Below, in pieces: positions 8,162 to 17,252 of a stretch of DNA of 64,000 bases. The stretch lies in the NCBI GenBank assembly GCA_934700895.1, contig CAKUXV010000004.1:62001-126000 (forward strand), given 5' to 3'. Under the pieces are notes generated by a model. That model did not search any database. It saw nothing but the letters and a program-made list of their open reading frames with translations, and had not been told where the DNA came from. The position numbers and the translations under genes are program-made. Origin of the DNA: an uncultured Bacilli bacterium (GTDB lineage: Bacteria; Bacillota_I; Bacilli_A; RFN20; CAG-826). Numbering within the stretch: position 1 is the first letter of the stretch; each line of letters opens with the position of its first letter.

Positions 8162-8845
8162 ATGACCAAGGACATCGAACCCATATACGAAACGCTAAAA
8201 AAAGAGATTGTCACCCTTCATTTGAAGCCGGGGAGCCGCATTCGCGAGAATGAGCTTTCCGCCTCCTTCGGCGTTTCCCGCACCCCTGTCCGCGATGTTT
8301 TAAAGAAATTGGAAGAGAATGGACTTGTTCGGATCCAATCCAAATCCGGAACTTACGTCACTCCCATCGACCTAAATGCCATCAGCGAGGTTCTTTATCT
8401 CCGCGCTTACGTCGAAACGGAAGTCATGATCGAAGTCGCTGAAAAAGCATCGAAAGAAGACATTCAGGTCATTCGCGGTTTGTTAAAACATCAAGACCGG
8501 GAACTAGAGAATCAGATTCCGGGAACCCTGGAATTCGCCGACTTATCCTTCGCCTGTGATAACGCCTTTCATAAAGCGATTTATTCTTTGGCTAATAAAG
8601 AAAGCATGCTGGACTTCATCGACGAAGCATTCCCCTCCTATTCCCGTTATCGTTACCTCACCAACTTAAGAGGGATCGAAGACGTGAAAAGTTTGGAGAA
8701 AATTCATGAACAACTTCTCGACGCTTTGGAAAAGAAAAGCCCTGAAGAAATCCGCAAGGTTTCGTTAGAGCATCATCTTGCTGGGTTGCATGGCATCAAA
8801 GCCGTCGTCGAAAGACATCCTAAATATTTCGTCCAACAAAATTAG
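8162..8845 (+). CDS. GntR-family regulator with FCD domain (likely uronate-responsive repressor)
   Basis: A 227-residue regulator with an N-terminal winged helix (LKPGSRIRENELSASFGVSRTPVRDVLKKLEENGLVRI split over about residues 20-58) and a C-terminal all-helical FCD ligand domain containing ACDNAFHKAIYSLANK and HHLAGLHGIK. Histidines in such motifs usually bind a metal that helps hold a sugar-acid effector. It starts three bases after the kdgK stop, so it is co-transcribed with its probable targets. The palindrome at 6444-6455 is the likely operator. The effector (fructuronate, KDG or similar) is inferred. Confidence 0.88.
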   Translation: MTKDIEPIYETLKKEIVTLHLKPGSRIRENELSASFGVSRTPVRDVLKKLEENGLVRIQSKSGTYVTPIDLNAISEVLYLRAYVETEVMIEVAEKASKEDIQVIRGLLKHQDRELENQIPGTLEFADLSFACDNAFHKAIYSLANKESMLDFIDEAFPSYSRYRYLTNLRGIEDVKSLEKIHEQLLDALEKKSPEEIRKVSLEHHLAGLHGIKAVVERHPKYFVQQN

Positions 8846-8847
8846 AG

Positions 8848-8872
8848 AAAAGAGGGTCCGCCCTCTTTTTTC
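8848..8872 (+). terminator. Terminator of eda-kdgK-gntR
   Basis: AGAGGG (8851-8856) and CCCTCT (8861-8866) form a short stem with flanking A and T runs right after the gntR stop. Transcription of the operon should end here. Confidence 0.85.
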
Positions 8873-8910
8873 ATCATTTCCATTTGGATTGTGAAAATTT
8901 AAATCATGGC

Positions 8911-8924
8911 TTTCAGCGTTTTCA
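8911..8924 (+). promoter_or_regulatory. Possible CcpA cre-like site
   Basis: TTTCAGCGTTTTCA matches the cre consensus TGWAANCGNTNWCA at 12 of 14 positions. It lies ahead of the small membrane protein and the opp operon. No promoter is clear around it, so this is a weak call. Confidence 0.25.
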
Positions 8925-8980
8925 AAGCAAATGGCACTTGTTTCATTTGGCTTGATAATTTTGCTTCCCCATAGAAAGAT

Positions 8981-9376
8981 ATGCCCATGAAAAAATCCAT
9001 TCTCGCTTCGCTTATCGTTTATCCGCTTCTAGCCATTGGGGCTTTTTGCCTGTTTTTCTTCGTTCGTCAAAACTACGCGTTATCCGGTTGGATTGACCCA
9101 CTTTTCTTCGCCGGAGCCTTTGTTTTATGCGGTGGATTGCTTAGTTTGCTTGCACGTTTTGGTGCTTTTGACACCGTGACCTATGGGTTTCGTTCCATCT
9201 TCAAACACATGAATCCCAATTACACGAACGCGCAAGATCCTTACCCTGATTATTACGCGTACGCGGAATCCAAAAAGGAAAAAAGAAAGCAAAATAAGAT
9301 TTTTCCTTGGCCTTGGCTTGTCCTTGGAATCGGGCTTCTCATCGCTTCTTTTGTGATTCGCGCCATCGTTTTTTGA
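8981..9376 (+). CDS. Small membrane protein with three predicted segments (possibly DUF3899-like)
   Basis: The 131 residues contain membrane segments at about 5-27 (SLIVYPLLAIGAFCLFFFV), 38-58 (PLFFAGAFVLCGGLLSLLA) and 108-130 (WPWLVLGIGLLIASFVIRAI). A polar loop between the second and third contains tyrosines and a Lys-rich stretch. The loop sequence FGAFDTVTYGFRSIF recalls DUF3899 proteins of Firmicutes and mollicutes, from memory only. A second ATG at 8987 is equally possible because the ribosome site is poor. It stands alone before the opp operon. Function unknown. Confidence 0.6.
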   Translation: MPMKKSILASLIVYPLLAIGAFCLFFFVRQNYALSGWIDPLFFAGAFVLCGGLLSLLARFGAFDTVTYGFRSIFKHMNPNYTNAQDPYPDYYAYAESKKEKRKQNKIFPWPWLVLGIGLLIASFVIRAIVF

Positions 9377-9470
9377 AAAAATTTGAAAGAAGTTGCGATT
9401 TTTTTAACTTTCTTCTTGCATCTTTTTCGAGCGGTTTTTTAATAACGGCATCTCGAAAGGAGAAAAGAAA

Positions 9471-12116
9471 ATGAAAAATCGTAAATTCATTGCACCAGCC
9501 GTAGCGTTTGGTGCCATCGCCCTTGCCCTAACAGCTTGCGGCGGAAACCCGGGAACGAACGAGAACAACAGTTCTTCGAAGCCGGGCGGAGAGTCATCGG
9601 ATACCTCCGTCACGACGAATTCTTCCGCTTCAACCAGCGTTGACCCCAGCACTGCCCCCGTTGCCAGCGGAGCTCAGCAGTTCGTCAACTCATCCTATGA
9701 GGACCGTACCGAAATCCTTGGCAAACTAGAAAAATATGCCATCGACCATTCCATTGCAGGTCTGCCTCTATACGAAGACTCCGGTTATCAACTCTTTAAC
9801 CCCCGTGTCGTCAGGGGTACCAACACCTACATCACGAACTTTGGTTTCTCGACCCTTCGCGACGGTTACCTCAAAGGTTCCCTCGCCGGCGAATCCAACA
9901 GCAAATACCAAAATTACTACCACAACTGGGAGCAAAGCGACCCCGCAACGATCAATGCGTGGAACGATGGAGGCTCTCAAGTTAGCGACCTCTTTGACAC
10001 CATTGGAACTTCCTATTTCGGTCAGCGTCTCAATTCCGATAAGACAGGCTATGAATGGTATGGCATTCTTTCCAAGCAAGACCACATGTTCCCCGTCAGC
10101 GACGACGGCGAATCCGTGATCACCAAAGATCCGACCGCCGAAGAATTGCACCGCACCTGGCGTTTCTACGTCCGAACCGGAGAAGCAGGCAAAGTCACCT
10201 ATCGCACCGCTTCTTCTCGCGCTGACCGCAAAGCTTTCGATGGTCGCTATGTCCAACTCGAAGACTACATTACCACCTACAAGATGCTTCTTAACGGAGC
10301 CAACGCCCTCTATCGTGGCACCGAAATGGCAGAAAAAACCGGAAAAGGCGCTATTGCCGGCGTTGCTAACTACTACGCCGCAACCAAAGCCGCTGGAAAA
10401 GAAGGCATCAACAATGACGTCGACTTCTCTGGTGTTGGCATTGAAGCCGGAACCGACGAGGAAGGCGATTACCTCCAAATCACTTATCAGACCCCGCTCA
10501 ACCGCTTCTATGCGATGTATTCTTGCAACGGAACTCTCTATGAACCGATTCCGGAAGACTTCATCAATCTAGTCGGCATTAAGAACCTCGCAGGTTATTC
10601 TTCCGACAAGAGCACAAGCCCAGTGGACAACGTCCTCAGCATGGGCCCCTATATGCTCGAAACCTGGGAAACCGATAAGCTCATCACCTTCCACCGCAAC
10701 GATCAATGGTACGAACGTCAGGAAAACCCGAACCTCTACCGCATCGAAGGCATCCACACGGACATCCTTCCCGGTTATGCGACGGATAAGAACATCGCCA
10801 TCAAGCAATTCCTCAATTCCTCGAGTCTTGACGCTTGCGGCGTTACTTCGGACTACCTCGAAAAGTATTCTTCCGATCCTCGCGCCGTTCAAGTTCCTGG
10901 CACTGCTGTTTGGAAATTGAACATTAACTCCTGCACCCCAGCACTTTGGGAAGAACTCTTTGGCGAAAAGGGCAGAATCACCCAAACCCCGAAAGCGGAT
11001 TATTGGAACGTCAAACCTTGGATGTCCAACGACAGCTTCATCCGTGGCCTCTTCTACTCGATTGACCGTGCCACCTATGCGCAGAACCAAGGCGGCACCC
11101 CATCCATCAACTTCTTCCCGGATACTTATATCTGCGATCCTGAAAATGGTGTTTCTTACAACTCAACGGAAGCTCATTCGTCGGCTCTAGAAGACTTCTG
11201 GGGCGACACCGTGGAAACCTTCGGCTATGACAAAGCCCTTTCTCAAGCTTGCTTTGAAGAAGCGATCAAAGAGTTGAAAGCCAGTGGCGACATCACAGAT
11301 TCCACCGAAGAAATCGGCATCGATGTTTGGTGGATGTACCCGAACCAGATTGAAGGTCAGGGAAAGCTAATTGGTGGCTACATCAAAGCCTCCTTCGACG
11401 CCGCGGCCGCCGCTCTTGGATACAAGGTCCGTTTGGCGGTCAACCACCACGCGGTCACCACTTGGAGCGACGTCTATTACAAACACCTCCTCGTCGGTCA
11501 ATTCGACTTGGGCTTCGGCTCCATCACGGGCAACAACCTCGACCCGCTCAACTTCCTCGAAATCCTTAAATCCGATGGCTCCACGGGCTTCACCTTGAAC
11601 TGGGGCGCCGATACCGGTGCCGTGGAAGAAGGCGAAGATGCCTTGATCTACGATGGTAAGAAATGGTCCTTCGACGGACTTTGGGATGCAGCCGACCACG
11701 GCGTTGTCCTCGACGCGGAAGGACAACCGATGGAACCCGTTGAAGTCGTGGTTTCGTCCGTCGTCCCGACCACTGATTCGGTCACGATTAAAGGCACTAT
11801 CGAAATTCAGAACTTCGATGGACTCGTTGTCGATTTGGCCGACCTCTTCGGAACGACCTCCGAAACATACGCTGACTACTTCGAAATTTATCCAGAAGGC
11901 ATGGCGACAACGGAGGATGTCTCTGCGGTCACCTGGGACGAAGCAGGCAACTTCTCCTTCACCGTCAGCGGCGAATTGTTTGCAAGCGTAAAAGCCTTGG
12001 GCGGATTCCTCCTCTTCGGTTTGGATTATGTCCAAACAATTGATGGCGTCTACTGCGGTTTGAAAAGTGCTTATGCCTCTGTTGAGCTCCCTGCCGCCAT
12101 CGTGCCGGAAGCCTAG
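9471..12116 (+). CDS. oppA: Oligopeptide ABC transporter, substrate-binding lipoprotein OppA
   Basis: A family 5 solute-binding protein anchored as a lipoprotein: the signal peptide ends LALTAC with the lipid cysteine at residue 23, followed by a Ser/Thr-rich linker. Typical features are GPYMLETWETDKLITFHRND and the long two-lobe body. With 881 residues it is about 300 longer than a usual OppA. Part of the excess is a beta-rich C-terminal domain (about residues 745-881) after the canonical fold. It binds peptides outside the cell and passes them to OppBC. The ribosome site is AAAGGAG. A hairpin separates it from oppB. Confidence 0.93.
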   Translation: MKNRKFIAPAVAFGAIALALTACGGNPGTNENNSSSKPGGESSDTSVTTNSSASTSVDPSTAPVASGAQQFVNSSYEDRTEILGKLEKYAIDHSIAGLPLYEDSGYQLFNPRVVRGTNTYITNFGFSTLRDGYLKGSLAGESNSKYQNYYHNWEQSDPATINAWNDGGSQVSDLFDTIGTSYFGQRLNSDKTGYEWYGILSKQDHMFPVSDDGESVITKDPTAEELHRTWRFYVRTGEAGKVTYRTASSRADRKAFDGRYVQLEDYITTYKMLLNGANALYRGTEMAEKTGKGAIAGVANYYAATKAAGKEGINNDVDFSGVGIEAGTDEEGDYLQITYQTPLNRFYAMYSCNGTLYEPIPEDFINLVGIKNLAGYSSDKSTSPVDNVLSMGPYMLETWETDKLITFHRNDQWYERQENPNLYRIEGIHTDILPGYATDKNIAIKQFLNSSSLDACGVTSDYLEKYSSDPRAVQVPGTAVWKLNINSCTPALWEELFGEKGRITQTPKADYWNVKPWMSNDSFIRGLFYSIDRATYAQNQGGTPSINFFPDTYICDPENGVSYNSTEAHSSALEDFWGDTVETFGYDKALSQACFEEAIKELKASGDITDSTEEIGIDVWWMYPNQIEGQGKLIGGYIKASFDAAAAALGYKVRLAVNHHAVTTWSDVYYKHLLVGQFDLGFGSITGNNLDPLNFLEILKSDGSTGFTLNWGADTGAVEEGEDALIYDGKKWSFDGLWDAADHGVVLDAEGQPMEPVEVVVSSVVPTTDSVTIKGTIEIQNFDGLVVDLADLFGTTSETYADYFEIYPEGMATTEDVSAVTWDEAGNFSFTVSGELFASVKALGGFLLFGLDYVQTIDGVYCGLKSAYASVELPAAIVPEA

Positions 12117-12143
12117 TCCAACCTCGTCGATCCGTTAATCTTT

Positions 12144-12172
12144 AGCAGCATCGGATATCCTCCGGTGCTGCT
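12144..12172 (+). terminator. Intercistronic hairpin between oppA and oppB (attenuating terminator-like)
   Basis: A 12-base stem (12144-12155 with 12161-12172, one G-T pair) is followed by CTTCTTCGTC rather than a proper T run. Such hairpins after binding-protein genes usually stabilise the upstream message or cut read-through, so more OppA than permease is made. Confidence 0.6.
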
Positions 12173-12276
12173 TCTTCGTCAAAAGAGGCGGGTGAATCCC
12201 CTTTTGAAGGAGATGGACAAACTTGATATTCACTTTACAATAACATCTAGAAATCTCTTCAAAGAAAGGAGAAACC

Positions 12277-13329
12277 ATGTTCCGCTATTCTTTACAAAGA
12301 ATATTCCTGGCCATATGCACCACCGTCATCATCTTAACGTTGACGTTCTTTTTGGTGAAATTGCAGCCCTTTCCCACCATTCCTGGGACCAATGAAACCA
12401 AACTCGCCTATTATCTTCATCAGCAGGATTTGGGGTACGTCGTTTGCTATTCCACCCCGCAAGAAGGGTTAGGAAAACTTCTCTTCACTATGACGGCAGA
12501 CAAAGGCGTTTCCTATTATTTCTATCAACGTCCCCTTTGGGACCAATATTGCGCTTGGGTGAGTGGCTTGTTCCACGGCACCTGGGGCACCTCCACTTCC
12601 ATTGCCCCTAACGTTGATTCCATGGTCGTCATTGTGGGATCCTCTTGGAGCGATTCCCGTCTATGGACCACAGTGAAAACCAATATTTGGCCTGTTTTGA
12701 TTTCGGTTCCCGCCGGCATCGGGCTTGGCATCTGGGCCGCCTTGAAGAAAAACAAGATGACGGACCACATCATTTCGACCCTCGTCATGGTCTTCATTTC
12801 CGTTCCTTCCTTCATCACCATCAACATTCTTCTTTATATCTTCTCTTATCAATTGGGCTGGTTGCCCAGCCAATGGCCTTCCATCAGCGCCCCTTTACCC
12901 GCCAGGGTGCTCGGTTACATCATCCCCACGATGTCCCTCTCGTTTGGCTCCATCTGCGGGTATTGCCGTTTTACGCGCGCGGAATTAACCGAAGTCATGT
13001 CGAGCGACTTCTTGTTGCTAGCAAGAACCAAAGGCTTAACCAGGTCGCAATCCATTAAGCGTCATGCCTTAAAGAACGCCATGGTCCCTATCCTTCCTTC
13101 GATTTTATCGGAAATCATCGGGTTGCTTGGCGGTTCCATGATCCTCGAAGCCCTTTATGGCATTCCGGGCGTTGGGAGACTTTATATCGATGCGATCAAC
13201 GCGGGCGACTACAACGTCTTGATGGCAGATATGTCGTTATATACGCTCATCGGGCTCATCTCGGGGGTCTTCCTCGATTTGTCTTACGGATTCATCGATC
13301 CGCGCATTCGTATGGGGGCGAAGAAATAG
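12277..13329 (+). CDS. oppB: Oligopeptide ABC transporter permease OppB
   Basis: A 350-residue inner-membrane permease of the DppB/OppB family. It opens with MFRYSLQRIFLAI and a first membrane helix, then an unusually long extracytoplasmic stretch (about residues 30-125). The conserved permease core follows. The EAA loop, which contacts the ATPases, is recognisable in LLARTKGLTRSQSIKRHALKNAMVPILP. GGSMILEALYGIPGVGRL is typical of OppB. AAAGGAG precedes the start. oppC begins one base after the stop, showing tight coupling. Confidence 0.93.
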   Translation: MFRYSLQRIFLAICTTVIILTLTFFLVKLQPFPTIPGTNETKLAYYLHQQDLGYVVCYSTPQEGLGKLLFTMTADKGVSYYFYQRPLWDQYCAWVSGLFHGTWGTSTSIAPNVDSMVVIVGSSWSDSRLWTTVKTNIWPVLISVPAGIGLGIWAALKKNKMTDHIISTLVMVFISVPSFITINILLYIFSYQLGWLPSQWPSISAPLPARVLGYIIPTMSLSFGSICGYCRFTRAELTEVMSSDFLLLARTKGLTRSQSIKRHALKNAMVPILPSILSEIIGLLGGSMILEALYGIPGVGRLYIDAINAGDYNVLMADMSLYTLIGLISGVFLDLSYGFIDPRIRMGAKK

Positions 13330-13330
13330 T

Positions 13331-15409
13331 ATGGAAAACAACAAAACCTTTACATACCGCGACTCCAAAAACATGGAGCATACGATTTCCTTCCAAGAAG
13401 GCGACTTTTCGCTTAGCCAAGCCGACGTCAAATTAACGGATATCAAATTGCAGTCGAAGCCGACGACGTTCTTCAAAGACGCACTGCGTCGCTTCGTCAA
13501 AAACAAATCTTCCGTCGTCGGAGCCGCCATTCTTGGCAGCATCGTCTTATTGACCATCTTCGTTCCGATCTTCAATACGCACTCTTTGGATACATCCAAC
13601 CCCAACCTGGCCTATCAAACCAAACTTGCCCCGAAATTATTCTCCGCGGGGACGGGGTTCTGGGATGGCACATCCGTTTATAAAAACGTCGCGATCGACT
13701 TCGATTGGCAAGCTTATCAAAAAGAAGGTACTTATGCCGGCTCCCCTGCCACCACATCGAACTCCAAATTGCAGTTGGATGCAATTGTTGGAGATATCGA
13801 ATATTCCAAAGTTGGGGAAAAGAAAATCAGCGACAACATCGTTTCCTATGCCCGTGGCGGCTCCATGCGCATGAGTGCTTCCGCCGGCAGTAAAGACGAC
13901 GCTTTCCTTCAATCTCCAGAAGGTACCTTCCGTTTTGACCAATATGCCTATACGTTAGAAGTTCAAACAGCCGCGATTCCCGAAGAAGGCTTTGTTCACG
14001 GAGAACAAGGGGAATTCTCCTTGAATTTTTTGTACCGTGACACCGCGTCTTCTTCCTATTCTTCCATCGTTCTTCAAGACTTCGGAACCGAAACCGGCAC
14101 CCACCTGTTCCGTCTTTCGGACAACGAGACCCTTACGTCCTTCAACGGGGGATCGCTGCTCGGGAAGTTCTATCTCACGATGAAACCCGATGCCAACAAG
14201 GAAACATCCGTCTTGGTGAGCAAAGTTCTCTTCTCCGTCGAAGGCGAAGCAACCGAATCAGAAAAAACCGCGATGAGCAATCTTTCTTGCGCAGACGCAA
14301 ACCTCACTCTAAATCGCCCAACCGTCGATAGTGAAAAAGCTTACGCCTATACGTCCAACGCCGATTTGAACATCTTCCAAGCCGATTATGTAACGGGTAC
14401 ATTCCGTTATGACTCCTATCAGGCGGCTTTTGGCGACTACACTTCTTCTAGCATCACGATGACCGATCTCCAAACCTACCAAGACAAGGGATGGATGAGT
14501 TTTGCTTATCCCATCGAATCTTTCAAAAATGGTTCCATGGATAAAGCGGAGCAAACCAAATTCATCGAAGGGATTGCAATGACCGAAGAAGGCAAAGCCC
14601 ATTGCCCCTTGCAGGTCAACGAAGAAAACCCCATCACCGTCCGCGTGGTCAAGGCCGGCAAAATCAAAACCGCTTCCTTCACCGGCACGATGTCCCGGTT
14701 CCGTGAATTCGGATATTCCACCATGCCAAGATTCCTCTTTGGCACGGATAATCAAGGGCGTGACATGTTCAAGCTCGTCTTCAACGGACTCCGTTATTCG
14801 ATCATCCTTGGCGTCGCCACCACCTTCATCAATATCGTCATCGGCCTTATTTGGGGCGCAATCTCCGGTTATTTTGGCGGATGGACCGACATTGCGATGG
14901 AACGCGTTTGCGAAATCCTCGGCGGCATCCCATGGGTTGTTGTCATGACGTTGATCCTCATCAACCGCCCCGACAACATGTCAACCATTTTGATGGTAGG
15001 CATTGCCCTCTGCACGACCGGATGGCTGGGAACCGCCTCATTAACGAGAACCCAGTTCTACCGATTCAAGGACCGTGAATACATCCTTGCCGCCCGCACG
15101 TTGGGCGCCAGCGATTTCCGCTTGATCTTCCGCCACATTTTGCCCAACGCAATCGGAACTTTGATCACTTCTAGCGTCTTGATGATCCCTTCGGTCATCT
15201 TCTCGGAAGCAAGCTTATCCTACTTGGGATTAGTTAACGGTATGGAAGGATTTGGCAGCGTCTTGTCGTCCAACCAAATCTACATGACCACCTACCCTTA
15301 TTTGATTTTGTTCCCCAGCGTCGTCATGGCTCTCGTCATGATTTCGTTCAACCTCTTCGGCAACGGGTTGCGCGACGCGTTTAATCCCAGTTTGAAAGGA
15401 GGAGAATAA
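13331..15409 (+). CDS. oppC: Oligopeptide ABC transporter permease OppC with a large extracytoplasmic insertion
   Basis: The N-terminal cytoplasmic tail and first membrane helix (about residues 62-82) are followed by about 340 extra residues before the canonical OppC block FLFGTDNQGRDMFKLVFNGL (about residue 470). The EAA loop REYILAARTLGASDFRLIFRHILP and the final helices are normal. At 692 residues it is more than twice the usual 300. The insert is Ser/Thr- and aromatic-rich without membrane helices, so it should sit outside the cell as a folded domain next to OppA. Start and stop each lie one or two bases from the neighbours. Confidence 0.92.
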   Translation: MENNKTFTYRDSKNMEHTISFQEGDFSLSQADVKLTDIKLQSKPTTFFKDALRRFVKNKSSVVGAAILGSIVLLTIFVPIFNTHSLDTSNPNLAYQTKLAPKLFSAGTGFWDGTSVYKNVAIDFDWQAYQKEGTYAGSPATTSNSKLQLDAIVGDIEYSKVGEKKISDNIVSYARGGSMRMSASAGSKDDAFLQSPEGTFRFDQYAYTLEVQTAAIPEEGFVHGEQGEFSLNFLYRDTASSSYSSIVLQDFGTETGTHLFRLSDNETLTSFNGGSLLGKFYLTMKPDANKETSVLVSKVLFSVEGEATESEKTAMSNLSCADANLTLNRPTVDSEKAYAYTSNADLNIFQADYVTGTFRYDSYQAAFGDYTSSSITMTDLQTYQDKGWMSFAYPIESFKNGSMDKAEQTKFIEGIAMTEEGKAHCPLQVNEENPITVRVVKAGKIKTASFTGTMSRFREFGYSTMPRFLFGTDNQGRDMFKLVFNGLRYSIILGVATTFINIVIGLIWGAISGYFGGWTDIAMERVCEILGGIPWVVVMTLILINRPDNMSTILMVGIALCTTGWLGTASLTRTQFYRFKDREYILAARTLGASDFRLIFRHILPNAIGTLITSSVLMIPSVIFSEASLSYLGLVNGMEGFGSVLSSNQIYMTTYPYLILFPSVVMALVMISFNLFGNGLRDAFNPSLKGGE

Positions 15410-15410
15410 T

Positions 15411-17252
15411 ATGGCCGTCCAGTTAACCAAAAAAGACCGCGCCCTCATTGAAGGGGATGCTTCTCTTCCTTCCACGAAGGCTCTCGAAGTCAGAAACCTT
15501 ACCATCTCGTTCCGCACGGACAACGGCAAAGTCCAAGCCGTCCGTGGTGTTTCCTTCGACTTATACAAAGGAGAAACCCTTTGCATTGTTGGAGAATCCG
15601 GTTCTGGCAAATCCGTTACATCTAAAGCCATCATGGGCATTCTTTCGCCTAACGCGATTATCGAAGGCGGATCGATTCTTTATAACGGGATCGATTTAAC
15701 CAAAGCCAGCGAAGCCGAATTCCAACGCATCCGCGGCAAGAAAATCGGGATGATTTTCCAAGATCCGCTTTCTTCGTTGAACCCCATTGTCAAAATCGGC
15801 AAGCAAATCACCGAAACCATGCTCATTAACGCGGATATGCTGAAGCGATATTATGAAGATTTAATCGCACCCGAGCATACCGCCTACATGAACGCGGCTT
15901 CCATGCGAGACGTTAAAATCGCCGACGCAGAAAATAAAGCCACCCTTCCACTTCCTGGATATCAGGACCGCGTTGAAATAATCGAAAGCGAAATCGCTTC
16001 GATTCAAGGGCAAATCGCTGATTTAAAGAAAAAGAAGGAGGACGTATCGTCTTTAAAGGCCGAACTCCAAAAGAAAAAGGAAGAACTAAATGCCGTCAAA
16101 AAGGAAAACGCCGAGCATTTAAAGAAAGCCAAAGCTGATGCCAAGGCCGCGATTTTAGAAGCCAAGAAAGAATATAAGAAGGTGGCTCCAGGTCTATATA
16201 AAGCTCTGCAAGAAGCGAAAAAGAAGGCCAAGGCAGCCACGGAAAAACACCACGAGGAACTAAAAGCCGAACTCCAAAAAGGCTTAGATGGCATTGCCGC
16301 GAAACGTGCTTTGCTTTCCGTTAAGCCCGAAGATCACGTCCGCGCTGATGAACTTGCTTCTCAAATCAAGAAAACGGAATGGTTGTTCCGCTTCAAGATT
16401 GGGCTCTGCTACTTCTTGCCCAAAAAGCATTTGGCTTTACAGCAGCAAAAAGAAGCCGCTTTAAAACCCTTGGTCGAGGAACGGAATCAAATCCTCGCCG
16501 AGAAAATCACCTTGGACAAGGAAGAAGCCGAAATCCGTGAGGCCTATCAGTCTCAAGTTCGTATCACCAAAAAGATGGCCAAAGAAAAAGCTTTGTCCGT
16601 TATGCGCGAAGTTGGCATTCCTCAACCGGAGAAGCGCTTCAAGCAATATCCATTCCAATTCTCAGGTGGTATGCGTCAACGCATCGTCATCGCCATCGCC
16701 TTGATTTCCGAACCGGACGTTTTGATTTGCGATGAGCCCACCACGGCTTTGGACGTTACGATCCAAGCCCAGATTCTTGAGCTCATCAATAAACTCAAAG
16801 CCGCGCACAACATGTCGGTTATCTTCATCACCCACGACCTCGGCGTCGTCGCCAATATGGCGGACCGCGTCGCCGTCATGTACGCAGGTAAAATCTGCGA
16901 ATACGGAACGGACAAAGAAATCTTCTTTGACCCCCGTCACCCCTATACCTGGGCCCTTTTGGCCTCAATCCCCGATATCGATTCCAAAGAAAAGCTCGAA
17001 GCCATCCCCGGAACTCCGCCGGATATGATTTATCCGCCAAAGGGGGACGCGTTCGCGTTAAGAAATCGTTATGCGATTGGAGCGGATTTCAAATACGAAC
17101 CGCCTTTGTTCCAAATCACCCCCACCCATTACTGCGCTTCGTGGCTCGAATACGAGGGTGCACCGAAAGTGAATCCCCCTCGCATCGTCACCCAACGCAT
17201 TTCCCACGCATTAAAAGAAGAGGAGGCTAAGCGCGCCCATGAAAAAGAATAA
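15411..17252 (+). CDS. oppD: Oligopeptide ABC transporter ATPase OppD with a Lys/Glu-rich coiled-coil insertion
   Basis: Walker A GESGSGKSV (about residue 62), Q-loop MIFQDPLSSLNP (about 117), signature FSGGMRQR (about 417), Walker B LLICDEPTTALD-like and the H-loop in ITHDLGVVA are all intact. Between Q-loop and signature there are about 245 extra residues, dominated by Lys, Glu and Ala in heptad-like order and therefore probably a coiled-coil hairpin. A normal OppD has about 330 residues; this one has 613. The C-terminal oligopeptide-binding extension holds the cysteine PTHYCASW. It overlaps oppF by 14 bases. Confidence 0.93.
   Translation: MAVQLTKKDRALIEGDASLPSTKALEVRNLTISFRTDNGKVQAVRGVSFDLYKGETLCIVGESGSGKSVTSKAIMGILSPNAIIEGGSILYNGIDLTKASEAEFQRIRGKKIGMIFQDPLSSLNPIVKIGKQITETMLINADMLKRYYEDLIAPEHTAYMNAASMRDVKIADAENKATLPLPGYQDRVEIIESEIASIQGQIADLKKKKEDVSSLKAELQKKKEELNAVKKENAEHLKKAKADAKAAILEAKKEYKKVAPGLYKALQEAKKKAKAATEKHHEELKAELQKGLDGIAAKRALLSVKPEDHVRADELASQIKKTEWLFRFKIGLCYFLPKKHLALQQQKEAALKPLVEERNQILAEKITLDKEEAEIREAYQSQVRITKKMAKEKALSVMREVGIPQPEKRFKQYPFQFSGGMRQRIVIAIALISEPDVLICDEPTTALDVTIQAQILELINKLKAAHNMSVIFITHDLGVVANMADRVAVMYAGKICEYGTDKEIFFDPRHPYTWALLASIPDIDSKEKLEAIPGTPPDMIYPPKGDAFALRNRYAIGADFKYEPPLFQITPTHYCASWLEYEGAPKVNPPRIVTQRISHALKEEEAKRAHEKE

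Noticed and set aside
11367..12035. Minus-strand reading frame of 222 codons opposite oppA, and similar frames at 9768-10478
   Set aside because: Antisense shadows produced by the codon bias of oppA, with no start signals.
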